A DNA stretch of 64,000 nt from Cryomorphaceae bacterium BACL29 MAG-121220-bin8. Its GTDB lineage: Bacteria > Bacteroidota > Bacteroidia > Flavobacteriales > Flavobacteriaceae. Below are positions 9,280 to 17,260 of the stretch, piece after piece. A program made the position numbers and the translations under genes. Positions within the stretch are counted from its first letter, which is position 1. Each line of letters opens with the position of its first letter. The notes below the pieces were generated by a model that ran no database searches, was not told the origin of the DNA, and was given only the letters and a program-made list of their open reading frames with translations. Where the stretch lies: the NCBI GenBank assembly GCA_905181705.1, contig CAJIYP010000002.1:124001-188000 (forward strand). Reading direction: 5' to 3'.

Positions 9280-10666
9280 ACAGCAAACTATTTTAAAATC
9301 TGTTTCTTTAAAAGGCGTTGGTATTCATACAGGCAAAGAGGTTAATTTAACTTTTAAACCAGCAGATGATAACTTTGGTTATGCTTTTTGTAGAGTTGAT
9401 TTACCTGAAAAACCAATAATTGAAGCTCATATTAGTTTAGTTGTCAACACTGACAGAGGAACTAATCTTGAAAAAAATGGAATAAAGGTTAAGACTTCAG
9501 AACATGTGTTAGCTGCTCTTGTTGGAATGGAAATAGACAATGTTCTTATTGAGATTGATGCTTCTGAACCTCCAATAATGGATGGTTCTTCAAAATACTT
9601 TGTAGAGGCTTTACAAAAGGCTGGTTTGAAAGAACAAAAAGCTTTCAGGAAAGAATATGTAGTGAAGGAGGTTGTTTCATATTATGATGAAAAAACTGGG
9701 AGTGATATAACTGTTATTCCGTCAAACTCATACGAAGTTACAGCTATGGTAGATTTTGGAACCAAAATTCTAGGGACTCAGAATGCTACAATGAAAAATA
9801 TATCTCAATTTAATGAAGAATTTGCTAATGCAAGAACCTTTAGTTTTTTACATGAAATTGAAATGCTCTTAGATAATGGGTTAATAAAAGGTGGAGACTT
9901 AAACAATGCCATTGTTTATGTGGATAAAGAATTATCAAAAGAAACAATGTTCAAGCTTAAAAAGGCCTTTAATACTGATAAAATTTCAGTTCAAAGCAAC
10001 GGAATACTAGATAATCTTAATCTACATTATCCAAACGAAGCAGCCAGACATAAGCTGCTGGACGTTATAGGCGATTTAGCTCTTTTAGGTACTAGAATCA
10101 AAGGGAAGGTTATTGCTAACAAACCTGGTCATTTTGTTAACACCATGTTTGCTAAGCATTTATCGACTGTTATTAAAAATGAAAAAAGAAATATTGCTCC
10201 TCAAGTAGATTTGTCTAAACCCCCAGTTATGGACGTTAATCAGATTATGAAGACTCTTCCACATCGTCCTCCTTTTTTACTAGTTGATAAAATTTTAGAA
10301 AGTTCCAAAAACCATGTAATCGGTCTTAAAAATGTTACAATAAATGAGTATTTTTTTGAGGGACATTTTCCTGGAAAACCAATAATGCCGGGAGTATTGC
10401 AGATTGAGGCTATGGCACAAGCTGGCGGGGTTCTTATAATGAACACAGTTCCTGATCCAGAAAATTATTTAACTTTTTTTGCTAAAATTGACAATGCTAA
10501 ATTTAAATATCCTGTAGTGCCTGGTGACACATTGATATTTAAATTAGAATTATTATCTCCCATAAGAAGAGGTATTTGTCACATGAAAGGACAAGCCTTT
10601 GTTGATGGTAAATTAACTAGTGAAGCAGAGTTATTAGCGAAAATAATTAGAAAAACAGAAGCATAA
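9272..10666 (+). CDS. lpxC-fabZ: Fused UDP-3-O-acyl-GlcNAc deacetylase / 3-hydroxyacyl-ACP dehydratase
   Basis: Residues 1-300 are LpxC, the zinc-dependent committed deacetylase of lipid A synthesis, with KTSEHVLAAL, the EPPIMDGSS motif, the FLHEIEML region and HKLLDVIGDLALLG. Residues 315-464 are FabZ, with LPHRPPFLLVDKI and GHFPGKPIMPGVLQIEAMAQ, which carries the catalytic His and acid. The fusion is common in Bacteroidota. It links lipid A commitment and fatty acid dehydration, two competitors for the 3-hydroxyacyl-ACP pool. It overlaps lpxD by eight bases and abuts lpxA with no gap. Confidence 0.97.
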   Translation: MSKQQTILKSVSLKGVGIHTGKEVNLTFKPADDNFGYAFCRVDLPEKPIIEAHISLVVNTDRGTNLEKNGIKVKTSEHVLAALVGMEIDNVLIEIDASEPPIMDGSSKYFVEALQKAGLKEQKAFRKEYVVKEVVSYYDEKTGSDITVIPSNSYEVTAMVDFGTKILGTQNATMKNISQFNEEFANARTFSFLHEIEMLLDNGLIKGGDLNNAIVYVDKELSKETMFKLKKAFNTDKISVQSNGILDNLNLHYPNEAARHKLLDVIGDLALLGTRIKGKVIANKPGHFVNTMFAKHLSTVIKNEKRNIAPQVDLSKPPVMDVNQIMKTLPHRPPFLLVDKILESSKNHVIGLKNVTINEYFFEGHFPGKPIMPGVLQIEAMAQAGGVLIMNTVPDPENYLTFFAKIDNAKFKYPVVPGDTLIFKLELLSPIRRGICHMKGQAFVDGKLTSEAELLAKIIRKTEA

Positions 10667-11449
10667 ATGTATCAACCATTATCACATATTCATCCCGGTG
10701 CTAGAATAGCTAAAAATGTTGTAATTGAACCTTTTTCATCTATTGAAAGTAATGTTGTGATTGGAAAAGGAACCTGGATTGGTTCTAATGTTACAATAAT
10801 GAGTGGTGCAAGAATTGGAAAAAATTGTTCTATTTTTCCTGGGTCTGTTATTTCAGCAGTTCCTCAGGACTTAAAATTTGATGGAGAAGACACAACTGCT
10901 GTAATAGGGGATAACACTACAGTCAGAGAGTGTGTAACTATTAACAGAGGCACAGAAGATAGAAATAAAACTGTTATTGGTAAGGATTGTTTAATAATGG
11001 CCTATTCACATATTGCTCATGATTGCCTTGTTGGAAATAATTGTATTTTTTCTAATAATTCAACTTTAGCTGGTCATGTAACTGTTGGAAATCATGTGAT
11101 TTTAGCAGGAATGGTCGCTGTTCATCAGTTCTGTGCTATTGGAAATCATGCTTTTGTAGCTGGAGGTTCTTTAGTAAGAAAGGATATTCCTCCGTTTGTA
11201 AAAGCAGCTAGAGAGCCGCTTTCTTATGTAGGGATTAATTCAGTAGGATTAAGAAGAAGAGGTTTTGACAGTAAGGTTATTACTGATATTCAATCTGTTT
11301 ACAGAACATTATTTCAAAAGAAATATAACAATACTCAAGCGGTGAAAATTATTGAGGGAGAAATGAAAGCTACCAAAGAAAGAGACGAAATAATACAGTT
11401 CATACAAAATTCGCAAAGAGGAATAATGAAAGGATATTTTCAAAATTAA
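10667..11449 (+). CDS. lpxA: UDP-N-acetylglucosamine O-acyltransferase
   Basis: First step of lipid A synthesis, transferring a 3-hydroxyacyl chain from ACP to UDP-GlcNAc. The 260-residue protein is a left-handed beta-helix of hexapeptide repeats. It contains the AYSHIAHDC segment with the catalytic His, an AGMVAVHQF motif and a short C-terminal helical domain with the GLRRRGF signature. The ATG follows the lpxC-fabZ stop directly, and efp starts three bases after its stop. Confidence 0.97.
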   Translation: MYQPLSHIHPGARIAKNVVIEPFSSIESNVVIGKGTWIGSNVTIMSGARIGKNCSIFPGSVISAVPQDLKFDGEDTTAVIGDNTTVRECVTINRGTEDRNKTVIGKDCLIMAYSHIAHDCLVGNNCIFSNNSTLAGHVTVGNHVILAGMVAVHQFCAIGNHAFVAGGSLVRKDIPPFVKAAREPLSYVGINSVGLRRRGFDSKVITDIQSVYRTLFQKKYNNTQAVKIIEGEMKATKERDEIIQFIQNSQRGIMKGYFQN

Positions 11450-11452
11450 ATT

Positions 11453-12019
11453 ATGGCATCATCTTCAGATATTAGAAAAGGTTTATGTATCAATTACAAT
11501 AACGATATTTATAAAGTAATAGAGTTTTTACATGTAAAGCCAGGAAAAGGTCCCGCTTTTGTAAGAACTAAACTTAAAAGTGTCACCAACGGAAAAGTAA
11601 TAGACAATACCTTTTCTGCTGGACACAAAATAGATGAAGTTAGAGTAGAAACTAAAAGATTTCAATTTTTATATAAAGATGGTTCAACACATCATTTTAT
11701 GAACATTGATGACTATAATCAGATCACTATTGAAGCAAATTTATTAGACTCTTCACAGTTTTTGAAAGAAGGAGAGATTGTAACCGTTTTAACAAATACT
11801 GAGGATGGAAACAGTCTCTCTGTTGAAATGCCACAAAGTGTAACACTCGAAGTGACTGCAACAGAACCTGGATTGAAAGGAAATACAGCAACTAACGCAA
11901 CTAAACCAGCCACTCTTGAGACAGGTGCCAATATCAATGTCCCTTTATTTATAAATGAGGGAGATAAAATTAAAATCGACCCTGAAAAAGGATCGTATTT
12001 AGAAAGAGTTAAAAATTAA
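11453..12019 (+). CDS. efp: Translation elongation factor P
   Basis: EF-P relieves ribosome stalling at polyproline. The 188 residues fit three beta-barrel domains. The domain I loop HVKPGKGPAF carries Lys32, the position that is post-translationally modified in many bacteria, and the C-terminal domain ends with a GDKIKIDPEKGSYLERV signature. No EpmA/EpmB or EarP gene is in the window, so the modification state is unknown. It lies between lpxA and sucD in the same series. Confidence 0.96.
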   Translation: MASSSDIRKGLCINYNNDIYKVIEFLHVKPGKGPAFVRTKLKSVTNGKVIDNTFSAGHKIDEVRVETKRFQFLYKDGSTHHFMNIDDYNQITIEANLLDSSQFLKEGEIVTVLTNTEDGNSLSVEMPQSVTLEVTATEPGLKGNTATNATKPATLETGANINVPLFINEGDKIKIDPEKGSYLERVKN

Positions 12020-12027
12020 AAATATTT

Positions 12028-12900
12028 ATGAGCATATTAGTAAACAAGGATTCTAAAATTATTGTTCAAGGATTCACAGGTGGAGAAGGTACTTTTCATT
12101 CGGAACAGATGATTTCCTACGGAAGTAATATTGTTGGTGGAGTTACGCCTGGAAAAGGAGGGTCAGAGCATTTAGGAAGACCTGTTTTCAATACAGTAGC
12201 CGAAGCCGTTTTAATGGTTAATGCCAATACTTCCATAATTTTTGTTCCCGCAGGTTTTGCTGCTGATGCTATAATGGAATCGGCTGATTCTGGAATAAAA
12301 ACCATTATTGCAATTACTGAAGGAATTCCTATTACAGACATGACAAAGGTGAATCAATACATTAAAAACAAAGATTGTACCCTTATAGGTCCCAATTGTC
12401 CAGGTATTATCACACCTGAAGAAGCTAAGGTGGGTATTATGCCTGGTTTTGTATTTAAAAAAGGTAAAGTTGGTGTTGTTTCTAAATCAGGAACCCTTAC
12501 TTATGAAGCCGCTGATCAGGTAGTTAAACAAGGATTAGGAATTTCTACGGCAATTGGAATAGGGGGGGATCCAATAATTGGAACCACTACAAAAGATGCT
12601 ATTAAACTGTTTATGGAAGATTCAGAAACTGAATGTATTGTTATGATTGGGGAAATTGGAGGACAGCTTGAAACAAAAGCTGCGCTTTGGGTTAAGGAAA
12701 ACGGCAATAAAAAGCCAATTGTTGGGTTCATAGCAGGAGAAACAGCTCCCAAAGGAAGAACTATGGGTCATGCTGGTGCAATTGTCGGTGGATCAGAGGA
12801 CACTGCAGAGGCTAAGAAGAAAATTATGAGGGAATGTGGAATTCATGTTGTAGACTCACCAGCAGAAATTGGAAAGAAAGTAGCTGAAGTTATGCAATAA
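12028..12900 (+). CDS. sucD: Succinyl-CoA synthetase alpha subunit
   Basis: TCA-cycle enzyme forming succinate and a nucleoside triphosphate from succinyl-CoA. The 290-residue protein has the CoA-binding Rossmann fold (IVQGFTGGEGTFHS, GVTPGKGG), LIGPNCPGIITP, KSGTLTYE and the phosphohistidine motif MGHAGAIV. The start of the glycine motif reads GEGTFH where GKxGTFH is more usual, which is probably lineage variation. The beta subunit sucC is not in this window. It sits between efp and fabG. Confidence 0.95.
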   Translation: MSILVNKDSKIIVQGFTGGEGTFHSEQMISYGSNIVGGVTPGKGGSEHLGRPVFNTVAEAVLMVNANTSIIFVPAGFAADAIMESADSGIKTIIAITEGIPITDMTKVNQYIKNKDCTLIGPNCPGIITPEEAKVGIMPGFVFKKGKVGVVSKSGTLTYEAADQVVKQGLGISTAIGIGGDPIIGTTTKDAIKLFMEDSETECIVMIGEIGGQLETKAALWVKENGNKKPIVGFIAGETAPKGRTMGHAGAIVGGSEDTAEAKKKIMRECGIHVVDSPAEIGKKVAEVMQ

Positions 12901-12923
12901 TTAGTAATTTTAAATATTAACTA

Positions 12924-13670
12924 ATGGGTTTGTTAAAAGGAAAAACGATAATAGTAACAGGGGCCAGTAGAGGAATTGGAAAAGGTATAGCTTTGACTCT
13001 AGCTGAAAATGGAGCGAATATTGCTTTTACCTACAGTCAATCAATTGATTCTGCAAATAAACTGGTTGAAGAGATACAATCCTTAGGGGTTTTATGTAAA
13101 GCTTACCAAAGTAATGCAGCTAATTTTAATGAATCTCAATTATTGATTAAAAATATTTTAAAAGATTTTAATTCTTTTGATGTTCTTATCAATAACGTAG
13201 GTATTACTAAAGACAACTTATTAATGAGAATGAGTGAGGAGGACTTCGACAAGGTTATTGAAGTTAACTTAAAGTCAGTTTTTAACATGGTTAAGGCTTG
13301 TCAGAGAGTTTTTCTTAAAAAGAGATCTGGTAGTATTATTAATATAAGTTCAATTGTTGGAGTTAAAGGTAATGCTGGACAATCTAATTATGCTGCTTCT
13401 AAAGCTGGTATTATTGGATTTTCTAAATCAATAGCTCTAGAATTAGGTTCTAGAAACATAAGATCAAACGTAGTTGCTCCTGGTTTTATAGAAACTGAAA
13501 TGACAAACGAATTAAGTGATGAAATCGTTCAAAAGTGGATTGAAGGAATTCCTTTAAAAAGAGGAGGAAAACCGGAAGATGTTGCAAATCTTTGCTTATT
13601 TTTGTCTTCTGACCTTTCAACTTTTATAACTGGTCAAGTAATTAATGTCGATGGCGGCATGTTAACATAA
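12924..13670 (+). CDS. fabG: 3-oxoacyl-ACP reductase (SDR family)
   Basis: NADPH-dependent reduction of 3-ketoacyl-ACP in fatty acid elongation. The 248-residue classical SDR has TGASRGIGKG for cofactor binding, NNVGIT (NNVG rather than the more usual NNAG), a catalytic Ser in INISSIVG, the YAASK Tyr/Lys pair and a C-terminal ITGQVINVDGGM. Proximity to lpxC-fabZ and lpxA supports the fatty acid role over other SDR functions. Confidence 0.93.
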   Translation: MGLLKGKTIIVTGASRGIGKGIALTLAENGANIAFTYSQSIDSANKLVEEIQSLGVLCKAYQSNAANFNESQLLIKNILKDFNSFDVLINNVGITKDNLLMRMSEEDFDKVIEVNLKSVFNMVKACQRVFLKKRSGSIINISSIVGVKGNAGQSNYAASKAGIIGFSKSIALELGSRNIRSNVVAPGFIETEMTNELSDEIVQKWIEGIPLKRGGKPEDVANLCLFLSSDLSTFITGQVINVDGGMLT

Positions 13671-13690
13671 ATAATTAAAAAAAAAGAAAA

Positions 13691-14509
13691 ATGGATAGAA
13701 TTAACAAAATTGGATTACCTATTGTATTGGCTGTAATGGTTTCTTTCATTATATTAATGAAATCAGCTGTAAATATTGGCTATGGAGAAGCTGGAGTATT
13801 GTTTAAAACTTTTGGTGGTGGTGTGGTTACAGATGAAGCTCCATTAGGAGAAGGTTTTCATATTATAGCTCCTTGGAATACGGTTTATTTATACAACGTA
13901 AAACAACAAGAAGTTTTTGAAAGTCAGATGCAAGTACTTTCTTCAAATGGTTTGGAAATTTCTTTAGATGTATCAGTACTTTATCAACCAAAAGCAGATG
14001 AATTAGGTAAATTACATCAAACTAAAGGATCAAATTACCTAGATATAGTTATTGTTCCTAATATAAGAGCAGTTGCTAGAAGTGTTGTAGGTAGATATAC
14101 TCCAGAGCAACTTTACTCTACTAAAAGAGACGCTATTGAAAGTGAAATTTATGATGAATTAAAAAAAGGTGTTGAACAACAACATGTTCAGATTAATGAT
14201 GTTTTAGTTAGAGACGTTACATTACCTAACACTATTAAGCAAGCAATCGAAAGAAAACTTAGTCAAGAACAAATGTCTCTTGAATATGAGTTTAAACTTG
14301 AATCAGCTAGAAAAGAAGCTGAAAAAGTCAGAATTGATGCTCAAGGTAAGGCAGATGCTAACAGAATATTAAATTCTTCTTTAACCACTAATATTTTAAG
14401 AGATAAAGGAATTGAGGCAACAACTAAGCTTGCTGAATCTCCTAATTCAAAAGTTGTTATTATTGGAAGTGGAAAGGATGGATTGCCAATAATTTTGGGT
14501 AATCAATAA
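13691..14509 (+). CDS. Prohibitin/SPFH (band 7) family membrane protein
   Basis: A 272-residue protein with an N-terminal transmembrane anchor (about residues 9-27) followed by an SPFH/band 7 domain (about 28-190) and a charged coiled-coil region (about 190-225, KLESARKEAEKVRIDAQGKA). These proteins assemble into ring-like membrane scaffolds, often associated with FtsH-type proteases; the partner here is unknown. It is the last gene of the lpxD-to-prohibitin series. Its stop is only 16 bases from the leader peptide of the orphan attenuator. Confidence 0.92.
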   Translation: MDRINKIGLPIVLAVMVSFIILMKSAVNIGYGEAGVLFKTFGGGVVTDEAPLGEGFHIIAPWNTVYLYNVKQQEVFESQMQVLSSNGLEISLDVSVLYQPKADELGKLHQTKGSNYLDIVIVPNIRAVARSVVGRYTPEQLYSTKRDAIESEIYDELKKGVEQQHVQINDVLVRDVTLPNTIKQAIERKLSQEQMSLEYEFKLESARKEAEKVRIDAQGKADANRILNSSLTTNILRDKGIEATTKLAESPNSKVVIIGSGKDGLPIILGNQ

Positions 14510-14525
14510 TATTTTATTAAAAAAA

Positions 14526-14582
14526 ATGAAATTGACACATAATACACATCGTTATATTTACGTTCTCAAACAAGTGATGTGA
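14526..14582 (+). CDS. Orphan leader peptide, 18 aa, paralogous to the his leader
   Basis: A short ORF encoding MKLTHNTHRYIYVLKQVM, the same length as the histidine leader at 17182 and sharing its C-terminal VLK-VM-stop and the following sequence. It contains two His, two Thr, two Tyr and two Ile codons, but no run of one amino acid. It lies 16 bases after the prohibitin stop with no room for a promoter between, so it is probably on the same transcript. No plus-strand gene follows its terminator. Translation is inferred only from similarity to the his leader. Confidence 0.6.
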   Translation: MKLTHNTHRYIYVLKQVM

Positions 14583-14605
14583 TGATATTGTTATATTTAT
14601 TATAT

Positions 14606-14637
14606 AAGCCTGTTTGTTAATTCAAACGGGCTTTTTT
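14606..14637 (+). terminator. Intrinsic terminator of the orphan attenuator
   Basis: Stem AAGCCTGTTTG with CAAACGGGCTT around a TTAATT loop, followed by a T-run, with one G-T wobble. An upstream CAAACA (14567-14572) can pair with TGTTTG (14611-14616) as an antiterminator. It would also end transcripts from the prohibitin gene. Confidence 0.85.
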
Positions 14638-14638
14638 A

Positions 14639-14858
14639 ATATAAATTCAATACGAACTCATTTATAATTAATTAAGAAATCAAAGGATTTAGAATGTGTG
14701 ATATTGTTTATTTTGTTTTATTGCAAAATAAATAAACCAAAAAAATCAATTCAAAAGACTTGTAAAGATGTTAAAAAGAGTAGGGGGGTTAAAGTGAAAA
14801 GTTACTAATTTTCAAACTTAAAATCAATTGGGTAATGTAATTGTTCCTCTTTAGATTA
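14639..14858. other. Intergenic, no gene seen
   Basis: About 220 AT-rich bases between the orphan attenuator and the 3' end of the ion-channel gene. Only very short ORFs (under 15 codons) are present on the plus strand. I see no hairpin terminator, tRNA or promoter I can support. Any gene formerly controlled by the attenuator is not recognisable here. Confidence 0.6.
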
Positions 14859-16130
14859 TTACCAAAGAAAAATTGCAGTCAATATCACAAAGAAGCTGAA
14901 AATAGAATAGAAGAAAGCAAATTTACTGTCTTGAAAACTTTTGAAATGAGGAGATTCAACCGTTTGATAAAAGTATTTACCATCAATATTAATTCTTTTA
15001 AATGTACTTTGTTGTAATAGTAACACAAGGATATTAAAAACAACCATTCCGATTATCAAATTATTTATAGCATCTGCTTTATTAAATACATTTACTACGG
15101 GAAGAACTTCGTATACAAATGCACTACTACCAATTGCTCCAAATATTCCACCAACACCAAGGTTGATTCTAGATTCTAATTCTTTTAGTGGAATAAGAAA
15201 TACCATACAGGATATAAAAAAAGATAAAATTCCACCTGTAAAAATTTTAAAGAACAAAACAAGTCCTCTTCTTTCAACGTTCAATTCTACTATAAAAGCC
15301 TGAGTTACTTGTGGTCTAACAATATCTGGTGAGATTTTTATTACATCTGACGGAATGGATTTGTATTCGGATCTATATGACACGTCTTTTATTATATATC
15401 CAGCAGTAAGGTTTCTCATGTTTTTTTCAAAATTACTTGCGAATTTTAGACTTGGATTTATTTTAACAAGAGAAGTGTCGGTTGTAGTTTGAAATTCAAA
15501 CAATAATTTTTGTGTATCAAATGGATAGTCACTTAAATCCCAGTTATGATCAAACTCACTTTCTACACCTATAGAAGATTTTGAAAATTTATTATCATAA
15601 AATGAAATAGCATCATTTTCTAAAAAGTCTGGGCTGATTCTTCCTTCTTCAATTAAACCGTTCAACATAGCTCGAGATAACTCTGATGGTGTTTTTCTAA
15701 AGCTATAGTATGGCCCATCTACAGTTGTCTCTCCTTCAAGTCGAGCTTGAATCCACTCTGGATGATGGAAGTACTCTAAGGGTTCTCCATTAACTGTAGT
15801 ATACTCTAAGTCATAATCAGAATAGACGTCAAAAGTAAAGTTTGCTTTAAAACTATTGTTTTTAACATCTAAGTCTTTAATATCCTGAAAGAATAATGAA
15901 ATATCGAATTCTAGTGGCCATTCTAATGAATCTTCGTCCGTAAGTTTTATATCAGGATTATAGGGTGGGCCAAATCTTTGGTAATATCTCAAGGGTTTAT
16001 TCTCTAAAGAAGAAATAGAATCTAACTGATCTGTGTTCTGATTGTCTTGGGACATGACATTATTAATTGCTAATAAAAAACAAAATATTGTCCCTATAAT
16101 TCTTTTCAAATATTTTTTACCTCTATTCAT
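14859..16130 (-). CDS. Predicted pentameric ligand-gated ion channel (Cys-loop receptor family)
   Basis: A 423-residue protein with a signal peptide (about 1-28, ending in ...NNVMSQ), a beta-rich extracellular region to about residue 285 and four C-terminal hydrophobic segments at about 288-313, 319-343, 356-373 and 403-422. The segment DLSDYPFDTQKLLFEF (199-213) matches the conserved W-x-L-x-D-[FY]-P-F-D-x-Q loop of this family. Like other prokaryotic members it lacks the loop cysteines. The second segment (ESRINLGVGGIFGAIGSS) and the following LP turn fit M2 and the M2-M3 loop; M2 is unusually glycine-rich. The ligand, ion selectivity and physiological role are unknown. It lies between the two attenuator repeats, divergent from the secreted protein. 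Confidence 0.82.
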   Translation of the reverse strand: MNRGKKYLKRIIGTIFCFLLAINNVMSQDNQNTDQLDSISSLENKPLRYYQRFGPPYNPDIKLTDEDSLEWPLEFDISLFFQDIKDLDVKNNSFKANFTFDVYSDYDLEYTTVNGEPLEYFHHPEWIQARLEGETTVDGPYYSFRKTPSELSRAMLNGLIEEGRISPDFLENDAISFYDNKFSKSSIGVESEFDHNWDLSDYPFDTQKLLFEFQTTTDTSLVKINPSLKFASNFEKNMRNLTAGYIIKDVSYRSEYKSIPSDVIKISPDIVRPQVTQAFIVELNVERRGLVLFFKIFTGGILSFFISCMVFLIPLKELESRINLGVGGIFGAIGSSAFVYEVLPVVNVFNKADAINNLIIGMVVFNILVLLLQQSTFKRINIDGKYFYQTVESPHFKSFQDSKFAFFYSIFSFFVILTAIFLW

Positions 16131-16277
16131 ATTAGATATGCAAACATATTAATAATATTGTAACTAATGACTTTTCTGTTTTTGTAATAAATATTTAATT
16201 AAAAATAATTTAATAAAAAATTAAGTTCAATTAAGAATGTTTTATTATTTTTATAACTTAATTAATTAATATATCAT

Positions 16278-16991
16278 ATGAAAAATTTACTATTTATTTT
16301 ATTATTATTCTTTAGTATTTCTTTAAATGCTCAGGATAAATCCTATTGGACATGTTTAAATTTTGCTGTTGAAAACCAAGCAGATGGAGAGGAACTAATC
16401 AACGCTGTTGATCTTCTATTTAATTCGGAAGAAATGTCACAAATGCCATTTACGGTCTTTATGTTTGAAATGGAATTTGTTAATTCAACAACTAATTATA
16501 CTCATCAAATATGTTTTCTTGCACCTAACGCTGATTACTTTAAAGGATGGGGTAATGGTCCTGGTGAATTCGCTGAAAGCATGTTAGTGAATAAGATTTT
16601 TGAATCAGTTGCTAAACCAGTTTCTAATATTTTGGCATCACCATTAATTTTCGATCCATCTAAAGCAGGTGGATATGATTACTCTAATATATGGAGTTTT
16701 AATGTAAAGGATGTTGCAAAGTTTGCTGCTTTATCCTCAGAATTCATTGAAGCAAATTCAAACAATTTTGATGGTGTTATTGAACTTCATGAAACAATTA
16801 GTGGTGCAGAAGATGGAGTAACACATATTATGGTTGCAAGATCAAACAATTTAGGTGACTGGCTTAGAGGAAGAGAGGCAGTATTAGCTAATCCAAAATC
16901 TAGAAATTGGTTTGAAAACGCATCAAAATACAGTACTCTTATTAATTCATCTGCTGGAAAAACTTTAAAAGTATACCCAGGATCCAATTAA
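16278..16991 (+). CDS. Secreted protein of unknown function with two similar halves
   Basis: A 237-residue protein with a clear signal peptide (MKNLLFILLLFFSISLNAQ, cleavage near residue 19-20). The mature part appears to hold two related units. One starts near residue 23 (YWTCLNFAVENQADG) with EMEF, TTNYTHQICF and NADYFKGW; the other starts near 137 (IWSFNVKDVAKFA) with IELHETI, GVTHIMVARSNNLGDWLRG. This pattern resembles a tandem alpha/beta (dimeric ferredoxin-like) fold, but that is inference. It is divergent from the ion channel (147-base gap) and is followed by a strong terminator. Confidence 0.8.
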   Translation: MKNLLFILLLFFSISLNAQDKSYWTCLNFAVENQADGEELINAVDLLFNSEEMSQMPFTVFMFEMEFVNSTTNYTHQICFLAPNADYFKGWGNGPGEFAESMLVNKIFESVAKPVSNILASPLIFDPSKAGGYDYSNIWSFNVKDVAKFAALSSEFIEANSNNFDGVIELHETISGAEDGVTHIMVARSNNLGDWLRGREAVLANPKSRNWFENASKYSTLINSSAGKTLKVYPGSN

Positions 16992-17030
16992 TATGTCAGA
17001 AAATTAAACTGATAAATATATTAAAACAAA

Positions 17031-17058
17031 AAACCCTCTAATATCAGAGGGTTTTTTA
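17031..17058 (+). terminator. Intrinsic terminator of the secreted-protein gene
   Basis: Stem AACCCTCT with AGAGGGTT around a six-base loop, followed by a run of six T, about 40 bases after the stop codon of the 237-residue protein. Confidence 0.88.
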
Positions 17059-17156
17059 TTTTCTTGAATACTTTCAAGACACAAAACTATTTTGTGATTT
17101 TAACTGGAAATAAATGAATAAAAACATTTACTCTAGGAAATCAATAAAATTTTTAT

Positions 17157-17164
17157 AATATTTG
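17157..17164 (+). promoter_or_regulatory. Possible -7 box of the his operon leader
   Basis: AATATTTG differs by one base from TAnnTTTG and lies 18 bases before the leader peptide ATG, downstream of the preceding terminator. The placement is sensible, but the match is imperfect. Confidence 0.3.
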
Positions 17165-17181
17165 AAGTATATTTTTTATTA

Positions 17182-17238
17182 ATGAAATTTAACCGTAATA
17201 ACCATCATCATTTCAATGTCCTCAAACGAGTGATGTGA
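17182..17238 (+). CDS. hisL: Histidine operon leader peptide
   Basis: Encodes MKFNRNNHHHFNVLKRVM, with three consecutive CAT His codons at 17203-17211. It ends 22 bases before the terminator hairpin that precedes hisG. Stalling at the His codons would leave CAAACG (17223-17228) free to pair with CGTTTG (17266-17271) in the terminator 5' arm. A ribosome reaching the TGA at 17236-17238 would cover CAAACG and let the terminator form. This is the classic logic of translation-coupled attenuation. The gene symbol is by function, not by homology to the enterobacterial hisL. Confidence 0.85.
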   Translation: MKFNRNNHHHFNVLKRVM

Positions 17239-17260
17239 TGATATTGTTATATTATTATAT

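Larger units (their letters stand above)
14526..14638 (+). repeat. Direct repeat, copy A (attenuator paralogue)
   Basis: Copy A of a direct repeat of about 113 bases whose copy B is at 17182-17294. From the end of the leader ORF through the terminator (about 14563-14637) only about five differences separate the copies. The upstream leader codons have diverged more. The two copies bracket a 2.5-kb segment with the ion channel and the secreted protein. Confidence 0.85.
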
